From positions 372,001 to 436,000 of the forward strand of contig BGKB01000002.1 in NCBI GenBank assembly GCA_003116975.1: a stretch of 64,000 nucleotides of DNA, read 5' to 3'. Below are positions 53,526 to 63,886 of the stretch, one piece after another. The position numbers and the translations under genes are program-made. The notes under the pieces are model-generated. The model saw only the letters and a list, made by a program, of their open reading frames with translations, was not told where the DNA came from and did not search any database. The stretch comes from Aurantiochytrium sp. KH105 (taxonomy: Eukaryota; Sar; Bigyra; Thraustochytrida; Thraustochytriidae). Position 1 is the first letter of the stretch. Each line of letters opens with the position of its first letter.

Positions 53526-54377
53526 ATGGACGTGCCTTTGCTTCTAGCTCCACAAACGCGCGACGGCGTGGAGCGTGCCGCCGAGGCCTGGCTGTCAGCG
53601 CACGGCGTGTTGCCCCAAGACTACATGAGTTACTTGGGTGACGCCGTAGTGACAGCAGGCGCGCAGGACCCAGAGCTCACGGAGCGTGCAGACTTTGTTG
53701 CCAATGAGAGGAATCGATTTCGCTGGCTCATCGATAACGTCAGACCCCCCGTCAACATCCAGTTTGAGCGCCTCCCAGAAGCTGAGCTCAAGCGAAGCTT
53801 TACACTCGGCGCCATTCGACGCGGTCCACCTCCACCGCGTGCGCCTTTGAAACGCGCTTCTAGCATCAAGATAAACATCAAGCTCCCGAAACCCCCTGCA
53901 TCGGTAAAAGAGGAGAGCACCACTACAGCTACAACGTCTGCTTCTCGCGAAACATCAGGCTCGCCTGCGAAACGACCTCGCACGGATGCAGGGGAGACCT
54001 CGTCTCGACTTGGGCACATTTTGCAGGAAACCGTGAACCGCCTTCTGCGTATCCGTTTTCACAAATCTCCGTTCAAACATTCTGGATATCCATTCGACAA
54101 TCCGTTTGCCGTTCGGCTCGAGCCCTCGGGACAGGTCGTGCCCCTCGAGTACTTTGACAAGATCAAGGAGCCGATGGATCTCTCCAAGGTGAAGGACCGT
54201 GTTGGTGTTGGCCGATACAAGACCTTTGCCGAGTTTGAGCGCGACGTGCAGCTCATTGTCAGCAATGCAAAGCTCTATCACAACAAACCCAAGACCGTCA
54301 TGCATCGACTTACGCAGCACTTTGACAAGGAAAGCAGGAAGCTCCTACGCGCTGCAAAGAATAAGCTTGATCGATAG
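53526..54377 (+). CDS. Bromodomain protein
   Basis: A predicted acetyl-lysine reader of 283 residues (start MDVPLLLAPQTRDGVERAAE, gtcATGg). The bromodomain lies at about residues 165-275: HSGYPFDNPFAVRLE (ZA loop), YFDKIKEPMDLSKVKDR, GRYKTFAEFERDVQLIVSNA and LYHNKPKTV. The conserved acetyl-lysine-binding Asn is present in SNAKLYHN. The N-terminal half has a helical start and a basic Pro/Lys stretch (KINIKLPKPPASVKEE), with a likely nuclear signal SPAKRPRTD just before the bromodomain. It is a small, single-domain reader, which could belong to a larger chromatin complex. It is convergent with the giant coiled-coil gene. Confidence 0.93.
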   Translation: MDVPLLLAPQTRDGVERAAEAWLSAHGVLPQDYMSYLGDAVVTAGAQDPELTERADFVANERNRFRWLIDNVRPPVNIQFERLPEAELKRSFTLGAIRRGPPPPRAPLKRASSIKINIKLPKPPASVKEESTTTATTSASRETSGSPAKRPRTDAGETSSRLGHILQETVNRLLRIRFHKSPFKHSGYPFDNPFAVRLEPSGQVVPLEYFDKIKEPMDLSKVKDRVGVGRYKTFAEFERDVQLIVSNAKLYHNKPKTVMHRLTQHFDKESRKLLRAAKNKLDR

Positions 54378-54649
54378 CGCCCTCTTAACACTGTTTCCTA
54401 CATCCACCCCCCTTCCCCGCCACCTTTCAAAAAGTTGATGCAGAATTGCTACATACATTTATACTTGTTCTTCACCCACCACTCTCTTGACCATCGTCGA
54501 CCCATCACCAAGAAAAGGGGGCTCATCTGATTGAGACGCACACGTATTTACACGCACACCAAGACTACAAATAGAAACATATTCTTCTTCGTCTTCGTCT
54601 TCTATTCACTGCTAATACGCGCCTTGACGGAGAAAGAGGCCCACGCGAA
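54378..54649. other. Convergent 3' region
   Basis: 270 bp between the stop codons of the bromodomain gene and the coiled-coil gene. It is C- and A-rich, with TTCTTCGTCTTCGTCTTC near 54583. No gene is seen. Confidence 0.5.
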
Positions 54650-57600
54650 TCAGGTCGGCACGTTGCTCGCGAGGCGGAGAACCTCCTTCATGACATCCGG
54701 AGGCATGCCTGCCGAGACAAGAAAGGTTGTGAGAACCAAAAGCACGTGCGGCAGCAAAAAGTTGTGAACCCACACGGCGACACGTCTCACGCGGGAAGAA
54801 TTTGTATATACCACAGTAGCGTGTCCCTGCTCTGCGTGAAGTGGCGCCTTTCTCCGTGGCGTTGATGGCGGCGCAACGGCGCCATTTTGAATCGATGATG
54901 GAGATTCTTTCGAACGCGCATACACATCCAAGGCGAGATTTTTCGTCACATAGTCAAAGTCCTTTTCGCGCAGCGCGAGTAGCTCCTTAAGACGTTGCAG
55001 CCCGGGACCAACGCCCTCGCCAGCCGCGTTAAGCTCCGACTGGAGTCGACGAATCTCTGCTTGAGCCCGTTCGAGCTCTTGCTTGCACTGCACCAGCTCC
55101 GCGCGCAGGGCCATCGATTCTTGCTCGGAGCGTACGTCCATTGGGGGAGGCGGCATTGGCATGCTTGTTGAATTGTGGCCACCGGAGGCAGGAGGCAGTG
55201 AAGCTGCTGCCATGGGAGGAGGCGGCGGGCCGGGATCTGCAAAAGGAGGAACGCCCGAGGCATCTTGCGTGGCTGGACCTCGGCCAGTATCAATGGACAA
55301 ACGCATTCGAACGGGATTGCTGTTCTCCGACCTCGACTCACCGTCTCGATCTGCTGCATCCATTGCAGGGAGGACGGGCAATGCACCACTGTCCTTTGCG
55401 TATCCCAATGGAGCTGTAGCAGTAGCGGCGGCGGCTTCGAGCTGTGCGCGAAGCTCCTCGACTTCGACAAGTGCTTTTTCGAGCTCAGACTCTGCGAGAC
55501 ACACTTGGCGCTCGCGCCACATGCGCGCCTCGCGCTCCGTACCGAGTTCGTGCTCAAGCGCTTCAAGCTTCCCCTCAAGCTCTGCTTTTGCCGCCAGTAA
55601 CGACGCGATTTGCTCCTCCGAGACGATGCCAGCACTGGCATCCATGGACACTCGAGGAGAAGAGGCCGACACCCCCTCGGCGTCTTCACCATTTGATCCA
55701 GTTCCATGAAGCATGTTCGCCCACTCAGTTGCAGCGTTTCCGTCCTGCATCAGGTCGTCTTCAGCAACACCAGTGGGGGGAGACGACCAACCGCCAGCTG
55801 CATCAACAGGGTACAAAGGCGGAGGCGAGGCCTGCGACGGTGGGAGCATGCCCTGATCGGGAGATCTTGACATCCCAAAGATGCTGTCCTCGCTCGTGGT
55901 GCTCAGACCTGGCTCGCGGCCTTCGCTTTGAGGATTTGCCATCGGCTTGACGGGATCCATTGGCGGCGAGGCTCGATGCGATGATGGAGGCTGCTGCGCC
56001 TGCGCCTGCGCCTGCTGCTGTTGCAATGACAATGCCTCCGCCTCTTGACCGGCAATGATGCCCGTGGGCTCCTGGCGAACTTCAAAGGTCGGATAGTTGC
56101 CATGCCCATAAGCATCACGCGCGAGACTTCGCGAAGACAAGTTGCTAAACGTGCGAGATCGAGATCGGATCTCGCGTGCCGCCTTGAAAGGATCAGACAT
56201 GTCATTACCCTCGGAAACACTCGAAGAATCATGACCGCCCGCATGGGCTCTTGCTTCGTTCATTTCTCCCTCATCAAAGTCAGAGTTGTCGTCCTGCATG
56301 CTTGCTTCCACCAGGTCTCGATGCTTGCCTAGGCCGAACATTTGGCTCAAGAACCGTGGCTCCGTAACTTTGCGCTTGCTCTTTTTCTTTCCGTCGCCTT
56401 GCTCAGTCTCCTGCTCTTGCAACGTGGCGGCGCCGGTCCGCTCGCCAGATATAGGCTCCTGTGCACTTGTAGGAGGGACAACGCCCGACGCCGCGGGGGT
56501 ATCCGCCGACGTTGCCGCTACGCTTTTCCATTCTTGAGCAGGCAAGTCGCCAAAGCGAACAGAGTTGGATCTCGCCTCGCGAGCATTCTCGTGACCGGAA
56601 TCCGGCGCAGATCCAAACGCAGAGTGGGGAGGGTTCAAGGGGGGCGACGTCATCATCGACGAGGACGTAGGAGGACTCGTCAAGCCCACCGCCCCAACGG
56701 CAGCTGCGGAATCACCCGGTGACGGCACCGTCGAAAACGCAGGGCCAGACGAAACTGCAGAGGGCGGTTCCGAGGAACCCAAGGCATCCGGATCAGGAGA
56801 ATCCAGATCCAAATCCTCGGGTTCATCATCCCACCACTTTTCTGACCATGGCATTACCAGCGGCGAGTCCGGCACATTAGGTCCCACATGACCATCATTG
56901 GCGCTTGATGGCATCTTGTCTACAAAAGTTGCCTCGCCCGTGCTCCGTGCAGCGCCAAAAGGCTCGTTCAGCGCCTGTTGAGCTCGCTTCGACGGAATCG
57001 TGAGACTGCGAGCAGGACGGCTGGCCTCACTCAGATCGGCGCCAACGACACGATTGGGCGACTGCATCGGCGACGCGCTCAAAGGCAGGTCGCTGGTTGG
57101 TGGGCTCAGAGGACGGTCTTCAACGCTGTTACTCTGGCCAACGAGGCCGGACTTGGCCCCAAAGATCGACTTGCGCATCGCAAGTTGCTTCTCGAGGCGC
57201 GCAACACGCTGCAACGCTTCGTCGCGTTCGCGTAGAGCCTCGTCAAGGGCAGGGTCAACTTCATCCTTGGTCTCCGACTCCTCGATCGCGGTGCCGGGTC
57301 GCAGCTGTGCGCTGAGAGCCATGCAGTCGGAGAGCTCTGCTGAAAGAGCCTTCAACAGCTCGGGCTCTTTCGAGAACTCTTCGCATTTCGATTCGGCAGC
57401 AGCGCAGCGAGCCTCCAGCGCGCGCACGGCATCTTCAGCCTCGGCAGCGCGTTCAAGAGCTTCGGCGAGACGATCATCGTTCACCTCTGCGTCCGATATC
57501 GGGTTCGCGTCGCCTTCCTCGCCCTCGTTCTCCGAGGTCCACCCTGCCCCATCTTCTCTCTCATCCAAAGCTTGAACTTCGTCGGCAGCAGCAGCAGCAG

Positions 57601-60600
57601 CGGCAATAGCAGCAGAGCCAGCAGAACCACTTGCCAGGGGTGTCTGTGTTGACCCTTCCTTTAATTGCGTGCGAAGAAGCTCGGCATTTGCCTCTTCTTG
57701 CTCGCGAGCCTCTGCCTTGGCTGCGCGGAGCTGCTCGTGAGCCAGAGCCAGCTCATTGCGAAGACGTAGCTGTTCTTCCTGCAAATGGGCAACCTCGTCC
57801 TGAGACGCACTGGTCTGCCGATCGCCTTCTTCGTGTGCATCGCCTTCCATACGCGTAGCCGTCAATAGGCCCTGGAGTCGCTGGATCTCTTCGCGGAGGG
57901 CCCCAATCTCCTCATGAAGGCCCGCGACCTCGTCGGCCCGTGCATTTATATCTTCTGGAGTTGAGACTGGAAGCCTTGCCAGTTCGAGCTCTTCCTTGGC
58001 GTACTGGAGCTGTTGCTGGCTCGACTCAAAACGAGCTTGCAGACTCACCGTCTCCTGCTCGGCGATGCGCAACTTCTCCCCTAAAGTCTCAATCTCAAGC
58101 GCCGCGTCCCGCGAGGCCTCACGGCGGGCAAGCGCGACATCTGCGAGATCGGAACATTCCGCAAGACCTTGCATGGCCTCGGCAAGACCCTGCTCCAGTG
58201 CAGTGTTGCGAGCTTCCTGCGATTGATTCTTTTCCAAGTATTCGTTGAGACGCTCATCAAGCTGGTCGTACATGGCATCCCATTCGCCACCCACGGCATT
58301 CTCACCATCGGCTTGATCTGCACAGGCCGACGATGAAGAGATCGAGCCAGAACGATGCAAGAGCGCTTCCGCGGCGGACGCGGGATTCTCACTCCTGCTG
58401 TTCTCTGTCTCCTCTTCGTCAACTTCGAGACCGAGCGACTTGGAGGCCTTCAAGACCCCAGGAGATCCAAACACCTCCTTGACTCGCCCACTCCTTCCAC
58501 TCGCTGCGCTGCGAAGAGGACTCTGCGTTCGCGTTCGCAAGCCGCCACCGCGTTCTTCGAGCTCGTCATTGATTCGCAAGTCGTACATGGCAGCGGCGTC
58601 CTCCTGCGCGCGATCTCGCTCCTGCTCGAGCCGTTTCACGAGGCCTAAAAGCTTGGTCGTCCGTTGCGAAAGGCGTACAAGCGCGCGGTCGCGGGCTTCA
58701 ATCTCGTCCCGGATGCGCTCAGCTTCCTGCGTCTCCTGCACCTTTTCTTCCAAGTCGGCGCACATTTCCATGGAAAGCTTGAGGTCTCGCTGCAGCTCGG
58801 CAATATGGGCCTCAAAATGCGAAACCTTTTCTTGCGCGTCGGATGCAAGCGTGCGTTTCTCATGCTCCCATTCCAGCTTTGCCTCTTCAAGACACTCCAC
58901 CTGGTCAGCGAGAGCGGCTCGTTGAGACTCGTTCTCGGACCTAGCGACCTCTGCAGCGGCGAGTTTATTTTCTAGCTCAAGCTTGGATGCGTGCTCGGCT
59001 TCCAAAGCCTCGCGCCCTGCATGTTCAGCCTTGAAAACCGCCTCGCGCCCCATCTTTTGCTCACTTGCCAGGGCCTTTTCGGCTTCAGCTTTGGCAACCT
59101 CAACGTCAAACAAAGATGCTTTGGTCGTCTCCAGTTCTTCCTTCAATTCCTCCACGCGCCCTTGTACTTCACCCATAGAAGCATGCAGTTCATCAACAGA
59201 AGCCTGCAGCTCATCACGGGTCGCTGTGACCGTGGCTAATTCACCCTTTGTTTCCAGCAGAGCCGCCTCTGTGGCAGCAAGCTTGGATTGCGAGTCTGCG
59301 AGTCCACTTGAGAGACTTGATCTGGCCTCTTCAAGAGCGGCGCAAACGCTTGCGAGTTCGCTCTTGGTCGCGTCGAGCGCGTCGCGAGCCTCTGTCAAGT
59401 CAGCTTGAAGACCGTCACTTTGCGCCCGCGCATTCTCAAGTGCAGCATTAAGGTCGCTCGCACGGGTTTCAGCCAAACGCCTGGCGTCACTCTCCCTTCG
59501 GAGCTGGGTCACCTCTGCAGAGAGACCGTCTCGTTCTGTTTGCAACGTAGCTACCTCTGAGTTGAGGCTCGAAATCTGATCCTGTGCTACCTGTAATCCG
59601 ACCGAGGCGTCCTCCTGCGCAGTTCGTTGCTCCTCGCTGAGCTTATCGATTGTCTGACGCAGCTCCTGACGTTCTTGCGAGACCTCTTCAAGTTCCTTTT
59701 CAAGACGTTGCGTCGTCGACTCGGCGTCGCGCAGGCGGTCGAGTTCTTCCTGTAGGGCCTGACGTTCTTGCAAGGCTTCCTCGAGGTCCTTTTCAAGGCG
59801 CTGCGATGATGACTCGGCATCGCGCAGGCGGTCGAGTTCTTCTTGAAGGGCCTGGCGTTCTTGGGAAAGTTCTTCGAGGTCCTTTCCGAGATGCTGTACA
59901 GAATACTCGGCGTCGCGCAGGCGTTCGACCTCTTGCTGGAGGTCTGCCACGGAGGCTTCGACGTTTTGCAGTTGTTCAATTTTTGCAGCGGCCTGTAAAA
60001 GTTCTTCCTGGACGGCTTTGGCCTCATGCTTGGCTTGAGTGAGTTCACCTTCGAGGCGCTTGACAGAGGCTTGTGCATCTCGAAAGTGCTCCTCGTTCAT
60101 GTCTGATTCACCTTGAGTCTGAGTCTCAAGATGCTCGATTCGCTCCCGCAGCGCTTTGGTGTCTTCCTCGTGTCGCGCTTCTGTGGCCCAGAGTTCGTTT
60201 TGCAAGGCGCTGACGCGTTGCTGCAAATCATCGGCACGCTCCGGCGACGAGGCATTTGCCCCGCCACCGCGGACGCCTTCCTCAAAGAGAGAAGCAGCCA
60301 CGGGGGATTGCGGGTCAGCACCACCACCACCAATAGCAGCAGCAGCATCGCCGTCTTCGTCGTGATGAACTCCGAAGAAATCGCTTGCGATCGCGGACTT
60401 TTCGTCGAGCATAAAGTCCTTCTCGTTGGGACTATTGCCAAAAAGTGCGGACACATCGCCCACGGCCTCTTCGTCACTCTGAGGAGCCACAGGCTTACCG
60501 GGTGTTGCAAAGGCGGAATGCTGCATAGCTTCGGACTGGTCTCGAGCTTGTTGTGTGTCACTGACCTGGGAGCGAAGGACCTCATTTCGGTCTCGCTCCA

Positions 60601-63319
60601 ACTCGAGCTGTTCGAGAGCGACATCGAGGTCGCCCTTTGTTTCCTCATAGCTGGCCTGAGCGCGAGCGACCTCTTCCTGGAGATTCTCACTCAAAGAACG
60701 GGCAGTCTCAAGTTCTGCGAGGAGCTGTTTTGCTCGTTTGTCAGCATCATCGGCACGCCACTGCAGGTCGGCAACAAGCTGATCGTCTTGAAGAGAGCTT
60801 CCCAAACGTGTTTGCACCTCGTCTTGGCGGCTTGGTGACGCTTCTCCAATGGCAAAATCACCCGTGTCGCCTTGGCCGGTCACGAGCGAATCCCAGTTCA
60901 AATCTGCAGTGGGCGGGCTCGTGAGGCCCTGCGCGGGACTGGCGAAGCCATCATCTTGATTGGGCGAAGTACCTTGCCAGAAATCGTGTTGCGCGCCATC
61001 GTCGCGAGCCTTGAAGGGGGAGATGAAGGGATCGGACAACGCGTGCGGTTGTACCTGGTCAATTTTCGTTTCCTTTCCCTGCCGAAGCGCGGCTTCGCGC
61101 TGAAGGGCTTCGGCAATACGCTCTTCGAGTTCGAGAACGTCGTCTTGCTTTTGCTGCAAACACTCGTCGAGGTCGTCCCTTTCGTTCGTGACTTTAGCAA
61201 GCTCGCTTTCGAGGTGCTGGATTCTGTCGTGAAGCGAGGACTCTGCGATGCGAAGACGCTCCACGTCCTTGTGGGCCTCTTCAAGCTTGGTGGCGCTTTC
61301 GGTGGCACGTCGTTCGGCATCATTAGCCCGCACCTCTTCGGCGAGACAGGCGGACCGTCCTTCTTCAATCTTGGCCTGCAGGTCGCCAATCTTGCGATCG
61401 TGCGAGCCTTGCATGGCGGCAAGTTCGCTCTCGGCACGGTGTCCAGTTTCATCTCGAGTGGAGACATGCTGCTGTGCTTCCTGAAGAGCGGCCTCGGCGG
61501 CTTGAAGACGGGTCTTCAAGGAGGCAGCCCGGGCTTCCATGGACTCAATTTCCATCCGCGCATCTTGCAAGGCAGAAACATGGTGGTTATTATCATCCTG
61601 GGCTGCTCTCAGGTTTTCCTCGACAGCCTTGATCTTGGCATCGGCCTCGTCGCGTTCAGCCTCGAGAAGGGCAATCTGCTGCGACTGCTTTTCCATGGCC
61701 TCCTTGCGCGCCTTGGTCTTGCGTAAAAGCTGCTTGAGCTGACCTGTCTTTTCCGTAAACTTGCCCTCGAGTTCTTTATTTTCCGCCTCGAGTTCTTCGA
61801 CACGCGTATACAAGTCCCTTTCTTGATCTTCGAGAAGTGAGATCTGAGACCGTGCATCAGCCTCGAGATTCTGAGCATCTTCAAGTTGGATGCGCAGCTG
61901 GGCAAGATCTTCTTCGCGCGACTGGTTGTTCGAAATGCGAGCCGTCTCCTGCTCAAGAGTCTCGCGGAGCCTGGCAATCTCTGCTTCGAGCTGATTATTT
62001 TGCGTGTCTTTGGACTCGAGATCTTGCGCGAGAGAGTTACATCGGTCCTCGGCGCTTCGCAAGTTTGACTGCAGCTCCTCGATTTGAGTACGAAGATGGC
62101 CCGCATCAGCAAGCTGGGCCTCAAGCTCATTGCGCTGCTGTGATGCTTCTTGCGCCTCATTTTCTTGGGCGCGTAACTTTTCGCGAAGAGTCTCAAGCTC
62201 AGGTTCGATCTCGTGCAGAGCCGCGTTGCGAGCGTTGGTCAGCTGTTCGCTAAGATCAGCACGCATCCGCGCCTCTGTTTCGCTATTAGAAGCGTAAACT
62301 TGGTCGAGCTCTTCTTGGAGGCTCTTGACCCGAGCTTCAAGCTCCTCGACAGCGGTAGCTGCGCGGGTCTGCTCACCCTCGACCTGGTTCTGTAGCCTGA
62401 CAATGTCCTGTAGGGCGGACTCGTGATGCTCGCGGAGCTCTTGGACAGCGGCGAGGGCTTCGTCCCGCTCCTCCTGGGCGCGATCGCGTTCCTGGTGCGC
62501 TTGATCAAGTTCATCGCGCGAAGCCATGTCACGCGAAGCGAAGAGCGTTCGCTCGGCGTCAATTTCTTCGAGCTCGGACTCGAGCTCCGATACACGCGTC
62601 TCGGCAGCAGCGTGATTGGCTGCAAGCATGCGCGCGGCAATCGTGTAGTGACGGACGCCACCCTCGAAATTGCCCTCGGCAAAGTCCCTGTTGCCCTGTT
62701 CCCATGCAATAAGAATGGGATCATCGCTGGATGCCGTCGGGGTGCCGTTTGACATGGTATTGCTTCCATCGGACTCGTTGCCGTCGCGGTCGACGTTGAC
62801 TCCGTTGTCGCTGCCCTCATTGAGCATCTCTTCCTCCTCGCCAAAGTCAAGTCGATGGGGAGCTAGCTGGGGCGACTGCAGGTAGAGCTTGTGATGCATT
62901 TCCATATTCTTCTTTTCGGACGCTGCAAGTTTGCGCCGAAGGTCCCGAAGTTGCGAATTGAGCGAGAAAACGCGCTCCTCGGCCTTGAGCTTTACTGTGG
63001 CAAGGTGTTCGGATAAGAGTTCGACGTCCTCTGGCGCCAGGGTCGAGGCGGTGCCCTGCGACCTTGAGTCGCCGCCGCCGCTTCCATGCACGGTCCCATG
63101 GCGATGATAGTCATCCTCATCATCGTCTTCGTCGTCGTCGTCGTTATCCAGCTCGTGGTCGTCCTCTTGGGATCGCGTTGCGAATCGCCCTCCGCGATGG
63201 ATGCTTGGCGGCGGAGTGACAGCTGCAGGCGGCACTTGTCTGCCGTACTCGCTCTCATCGCCCTCCTCGAGGCTGCCGCTGCCCCAAGGGTCGAGGCCGT
63301 CGTCGCCCTCGGCCATCAT
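54650..63319 (-). CDS. Giant coiled-coil protein with C-terminal membrane segment (golgin-like)
   Basis: A single open frame of 2,889 residues. The N-terminus is acidic and Gly/Pro-rich, with an Asp/Glu run coded near 63110-63160. A TPR-like helix pair (ILIAWEQGNRDFAEGNFEGG) lies near residue 205. From about 240 to 1,900 the sequence is almost continuous heptad-repeat coiled coil rich in Glu, Gln, Leu and Ala. It includes a 31-residue tandem repeat (about 59640-59945). A Ser/Pro-rich, probably disordered region follows, then another coiled coil. Near the end comes a hydrophobic helix (VWVHNFLLPHVLLVLTTFLV) about 40 residues from the C-terminus. A long coiled coil plus a C-terminal membrane anchor is the plan of giantin/golgin-84-type tethers, so Golgi or vesicle tethering is plausible. 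Coiled coils give poor homology evidence. It starts MMAEGDDGLDPWG; the second Met is equally good. Confidence 0.88.
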   Translation of the reverse strand: MMAEGDDGLDPWGSGSLEEGDESEYGRQVPPAAVTPPPSIHRGGRFATRSQEDDHELDNDDDDEDDDEDDYHRHGTVHGSGGGDSRSQGTASTLAPEDVELLSEHLATVKLKAEERVFSLNSQLRDLRRKLAASEKKNMEMHHKLYLQSPQLAPHRLDFGEEEEMLNEGSDNGVNVDRDGNESDGSNTMSNGTPTASSDDPILIAWEQGNRDFAEGNFEGGVRHYTIAARMLAANHAAAETRVSELESELEEIDAERTLFASRDMASRDELDQAHQERDRAQEERDEALAAVQELREHHESALQDIVRLQNQVEGEQTRAATAVEELEARVKSLQEELDQVYASNSETEARMRADLSEQLTNARNAALHEIEPELETLREKLRAQENEAQEASQQRNELEAQLADAGHLRTQIEELQSNLRSAEDRCNSLAQDLESKDTQNNQLEAEIARLRETLEQETARISNNQSREEDLAQLRIQLEDAQNLEADARSQISLLEDQERDLYTRVEELEAENKELEGKFTEKTGQLKQLLRKTKARKEAMEKQSQQIALLEAERDEADAKIKAVEENLRAAQDDNNHHVSALQDARMEIESMEARAASLKTRLQAAEAALQEAQQHVSTRDETGHRAESELAAMQGSHDRKIGDLQAKIEEGRSACLAEEVRANDAERRATESATKLEEAHKDVERLRIAESSLHDRIQHLESELAKVTNERDDLDECLQQKQDDVLELEERIAEALQREAALRQGKETKIDQVQPHALSDPFISPFKARDDGAQHDFWQGTSPNQDDGFASPAQGLTSPPTADLNWDSLVTGQGDTGDFAIGEASPSRQDEVQTRLGSSLQDDQLVADLQWRADDADKRAKQLLAELETARSLSENLQEEVARAQASYEETKGDLDVALEQLELERDRNEVLRSQVSDTQQARDQSEAMQHSAFATPGKPVAPQSDEEAVGDVSALFGNSPNEKDFMLDEKSAIASDFFGVHHDEDGDAAAAIGGGGADPQSPVAASLFEEGVRGGGANASSPERADDLQQRVSALQNELWATEARHEEDTKALRERIEHLETQTQGESDMNEEHFRDAQASVKRLEGELTQAKHEAKAVQEELLQAAAKIEQLQNVEASVADLQQEVERLRDAEYSVQHLGKDLEELSQERQALQEELDRLRDAESSSQRLEKDLEEALQERQALQEELDRLRDAESTTQRLEKELEEVSQERQELRQTIDKLSEEQRTAQEDASVGLQVAQDQISSLNSEVATLQTERDGLSAEVTQLRRESDARRLAETRASDLNAALENARAQSDGLQADLTEARDALDATKSELASVCAALEEARSSLSSGLADSQSKLAATEAALLETKGELATVTATRDELQASVDELHASMGEVQGRVEELKEELETTKASLFDVEVAKAEAEKALASEQKMGREAVFKAEHAGREALEAEHASKLELENKLAAAEVARSENESQRAALADQVECLEEAKLEWEHEKRTLASDAQEKVSHFEAHIAELQRDLKLSMEMCADLEEKVQETQEAERIRDEIEARDRALVRLSQRTTKLLGLVKRLEQERDRAQEDAAAMYDLRINDELEERGGGLRTRTQSPLRSAASGRSGRVKEVFGSPGVLKASKSLGLEVDEEETENSRSENPASAAEALLHRSGSISSSSACADQADGENAVGGEWDAMYDQLDERLNEYLEKNQSQEARNTALEQGLAEAMQGLAECSDLADVALARREASRDAALEIETLGEKLRIAEQETVSLQARFESSQQQLQYAKEELELARLPVSTPEDINARADEVAGLHEEIGALREEIQRLQGLLTATRMEGDAHEEGDRQTSASQDEVAHLQEEQLRLRNELALAHEQLRAAKAEAREQEEANAELLRTQLKEGSTQTPLASGSAGSAAIAAAAAAADEVQALDEREDGAGWTSENEGEEGDANPISDAEVNDDRLAEALERAAEAEDAVRALEARCAAAESKCEEFSKEPELLKALSAELSDCMALSAQLRPGTAIEESETKDEVDPALDEALRERDEALQRVARLEKQLAMRKSIFGAKSGLVGQSNSVEDRPLSPPTSDLPLSASPMQSPNRVVGADLSEASRPARSLTIPSKRAQQALNEPFGAARSTGEATFVDKMPSSANDGHVGPNVPDSPLVMPWSEKWWDDEPEDLDLDSPDPDALGSSEPPSAVSSGPAFSTVPSPGDSAAAVGAVGLTSPPTSSSMMTSPPLNPPHSAFGSAPDSGHENAREARSNSVRFGDLPAQEWKSVAATSADTPAASGVVPPTSAQEPISGERTGAATLQEQETEQGDGKKKSKRKVTEPRFLSQMFGLGKHRDLVEASMQDDNSDFDEGEMNEARAHAGGHDSSSVSEGNDMSDPFKAAREIRSRSRTFSNLSSRSLARDAYGHGNYPTFEVRQEPTGIIAGQEAEALSLQQQQAQAQAQQPPSSHRASPPMDPVKPMANPQSEGREPGLSTTSEDSIFGMSRSPDQGMLPPSQASPPPLYPVDAAGGWSSPPTGVAEDDLMQDGNAATEWANMLHGTGSNGEDAEGVSASSPRVSMDASAGIVSEEQIASLLAAKAELEGKLEALEHELGTEREARMWRERQVCLAESELEKALVEVEELRAQLEAAAATATAPLGYAKDSGALPVLPAMDAADRDGESRSENSNPVRMRLSIDTGRGPATQDASGVPPFADPGPPPPPMAAASLPPASGGHNSTSMPMPPPPMDVRSEQESMALRAELVQCKQELERAQAEIRRLQSELNAAGEGVGPGLQRLKELLALREKDFDYVTKNLALDVYARSKESPSSIQNGAVAPPSTPRRKAPLHAEQGHATVVYTNSSRVRRVAVWVHNFLLPHVLLVLTTFLVSAGMPPDVMKEVLRLASNVPT
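59640..59945 (-). repeat. 93-bp (31-residue) tandem repeat inside the coiled-coil gene
   Basis: The string GCGCAGGCG recurs at 59729, 59822 and 59915, exactly 93 bp apart. It encodes about three copies of a QERQALQEELDRLRDAES-type unit. The copies differ by a few residues, so they have been diverging. Confidence 0.9.
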
Positions 63320-63624
63320 GGCGGTGCCAGACTGTCGCGATGGGCTGGAACCGGCCTTGCCAGCGCCCTGCTGGCCACGCCACGCGCCGGCCTTCCGGCC
63401 GCGCCGCCCAGTTCTAGCCGCCGCGCAGGCCCGCCTCCGCCGGCCGGCCTCCGAAAGGTCTCTGCAGGCCCGCGCCGCCGCGCGCCACGCTCGCTTTCTA
63501 GCCCCAGCTCCTGCAGGCAGGCCCGGAGCGAAGAAGGAGCGAAGGAGGGAGGGAGAGAGGGAGGGAGAGAGGGCGCCGGCCGGCCGCCCTCCGCGCTGCT
63601 TCTTTCTTTCTGCCTGGTGCGACT

Positions 63625-63662
63625 GTCTGTCTGACTGTCTGACTGTCTGTCTGTCTGTCTGT
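63625..63662. repeat. (CTGT)n repeat
   Basis: An interrupted CTGT/GACT tetramer run in the upstream region of the coiled-coil gene. Confidence 0.85.
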
Positions 63663-63811
63663 CACGATCGACTCGAGCAGTTCGCTAGCGAAGCACTAGG
63701 GCGAGCCTAGCAGATTGAGAAGTGACATTCGTTTTTTTCCTTGTCCTCAAAGCTCTGTCGTCGACTTTGTTTGTGTGCTTGACCACATGGAGACACTGGC
63801 AGTAGGCCGAG

Positions 63812-63886
63812 CGGCGGCAGCAGCAGCAGCAGCAGCAGCAGAAGCAGAAGCAGCAGCAGAAGCAGAAGCAGAAGCAGTAGCAGTTT
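63812..63886. repeat. (CAG)n / (GAAGCA)n trinucleotide-based array
   Basis: A pure CAG run followed by CAG mixed with GAA units. It keeps several frames open and explains the poly-Leu and poly-Ala frames on the minus strand. Confidence 0.92.
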
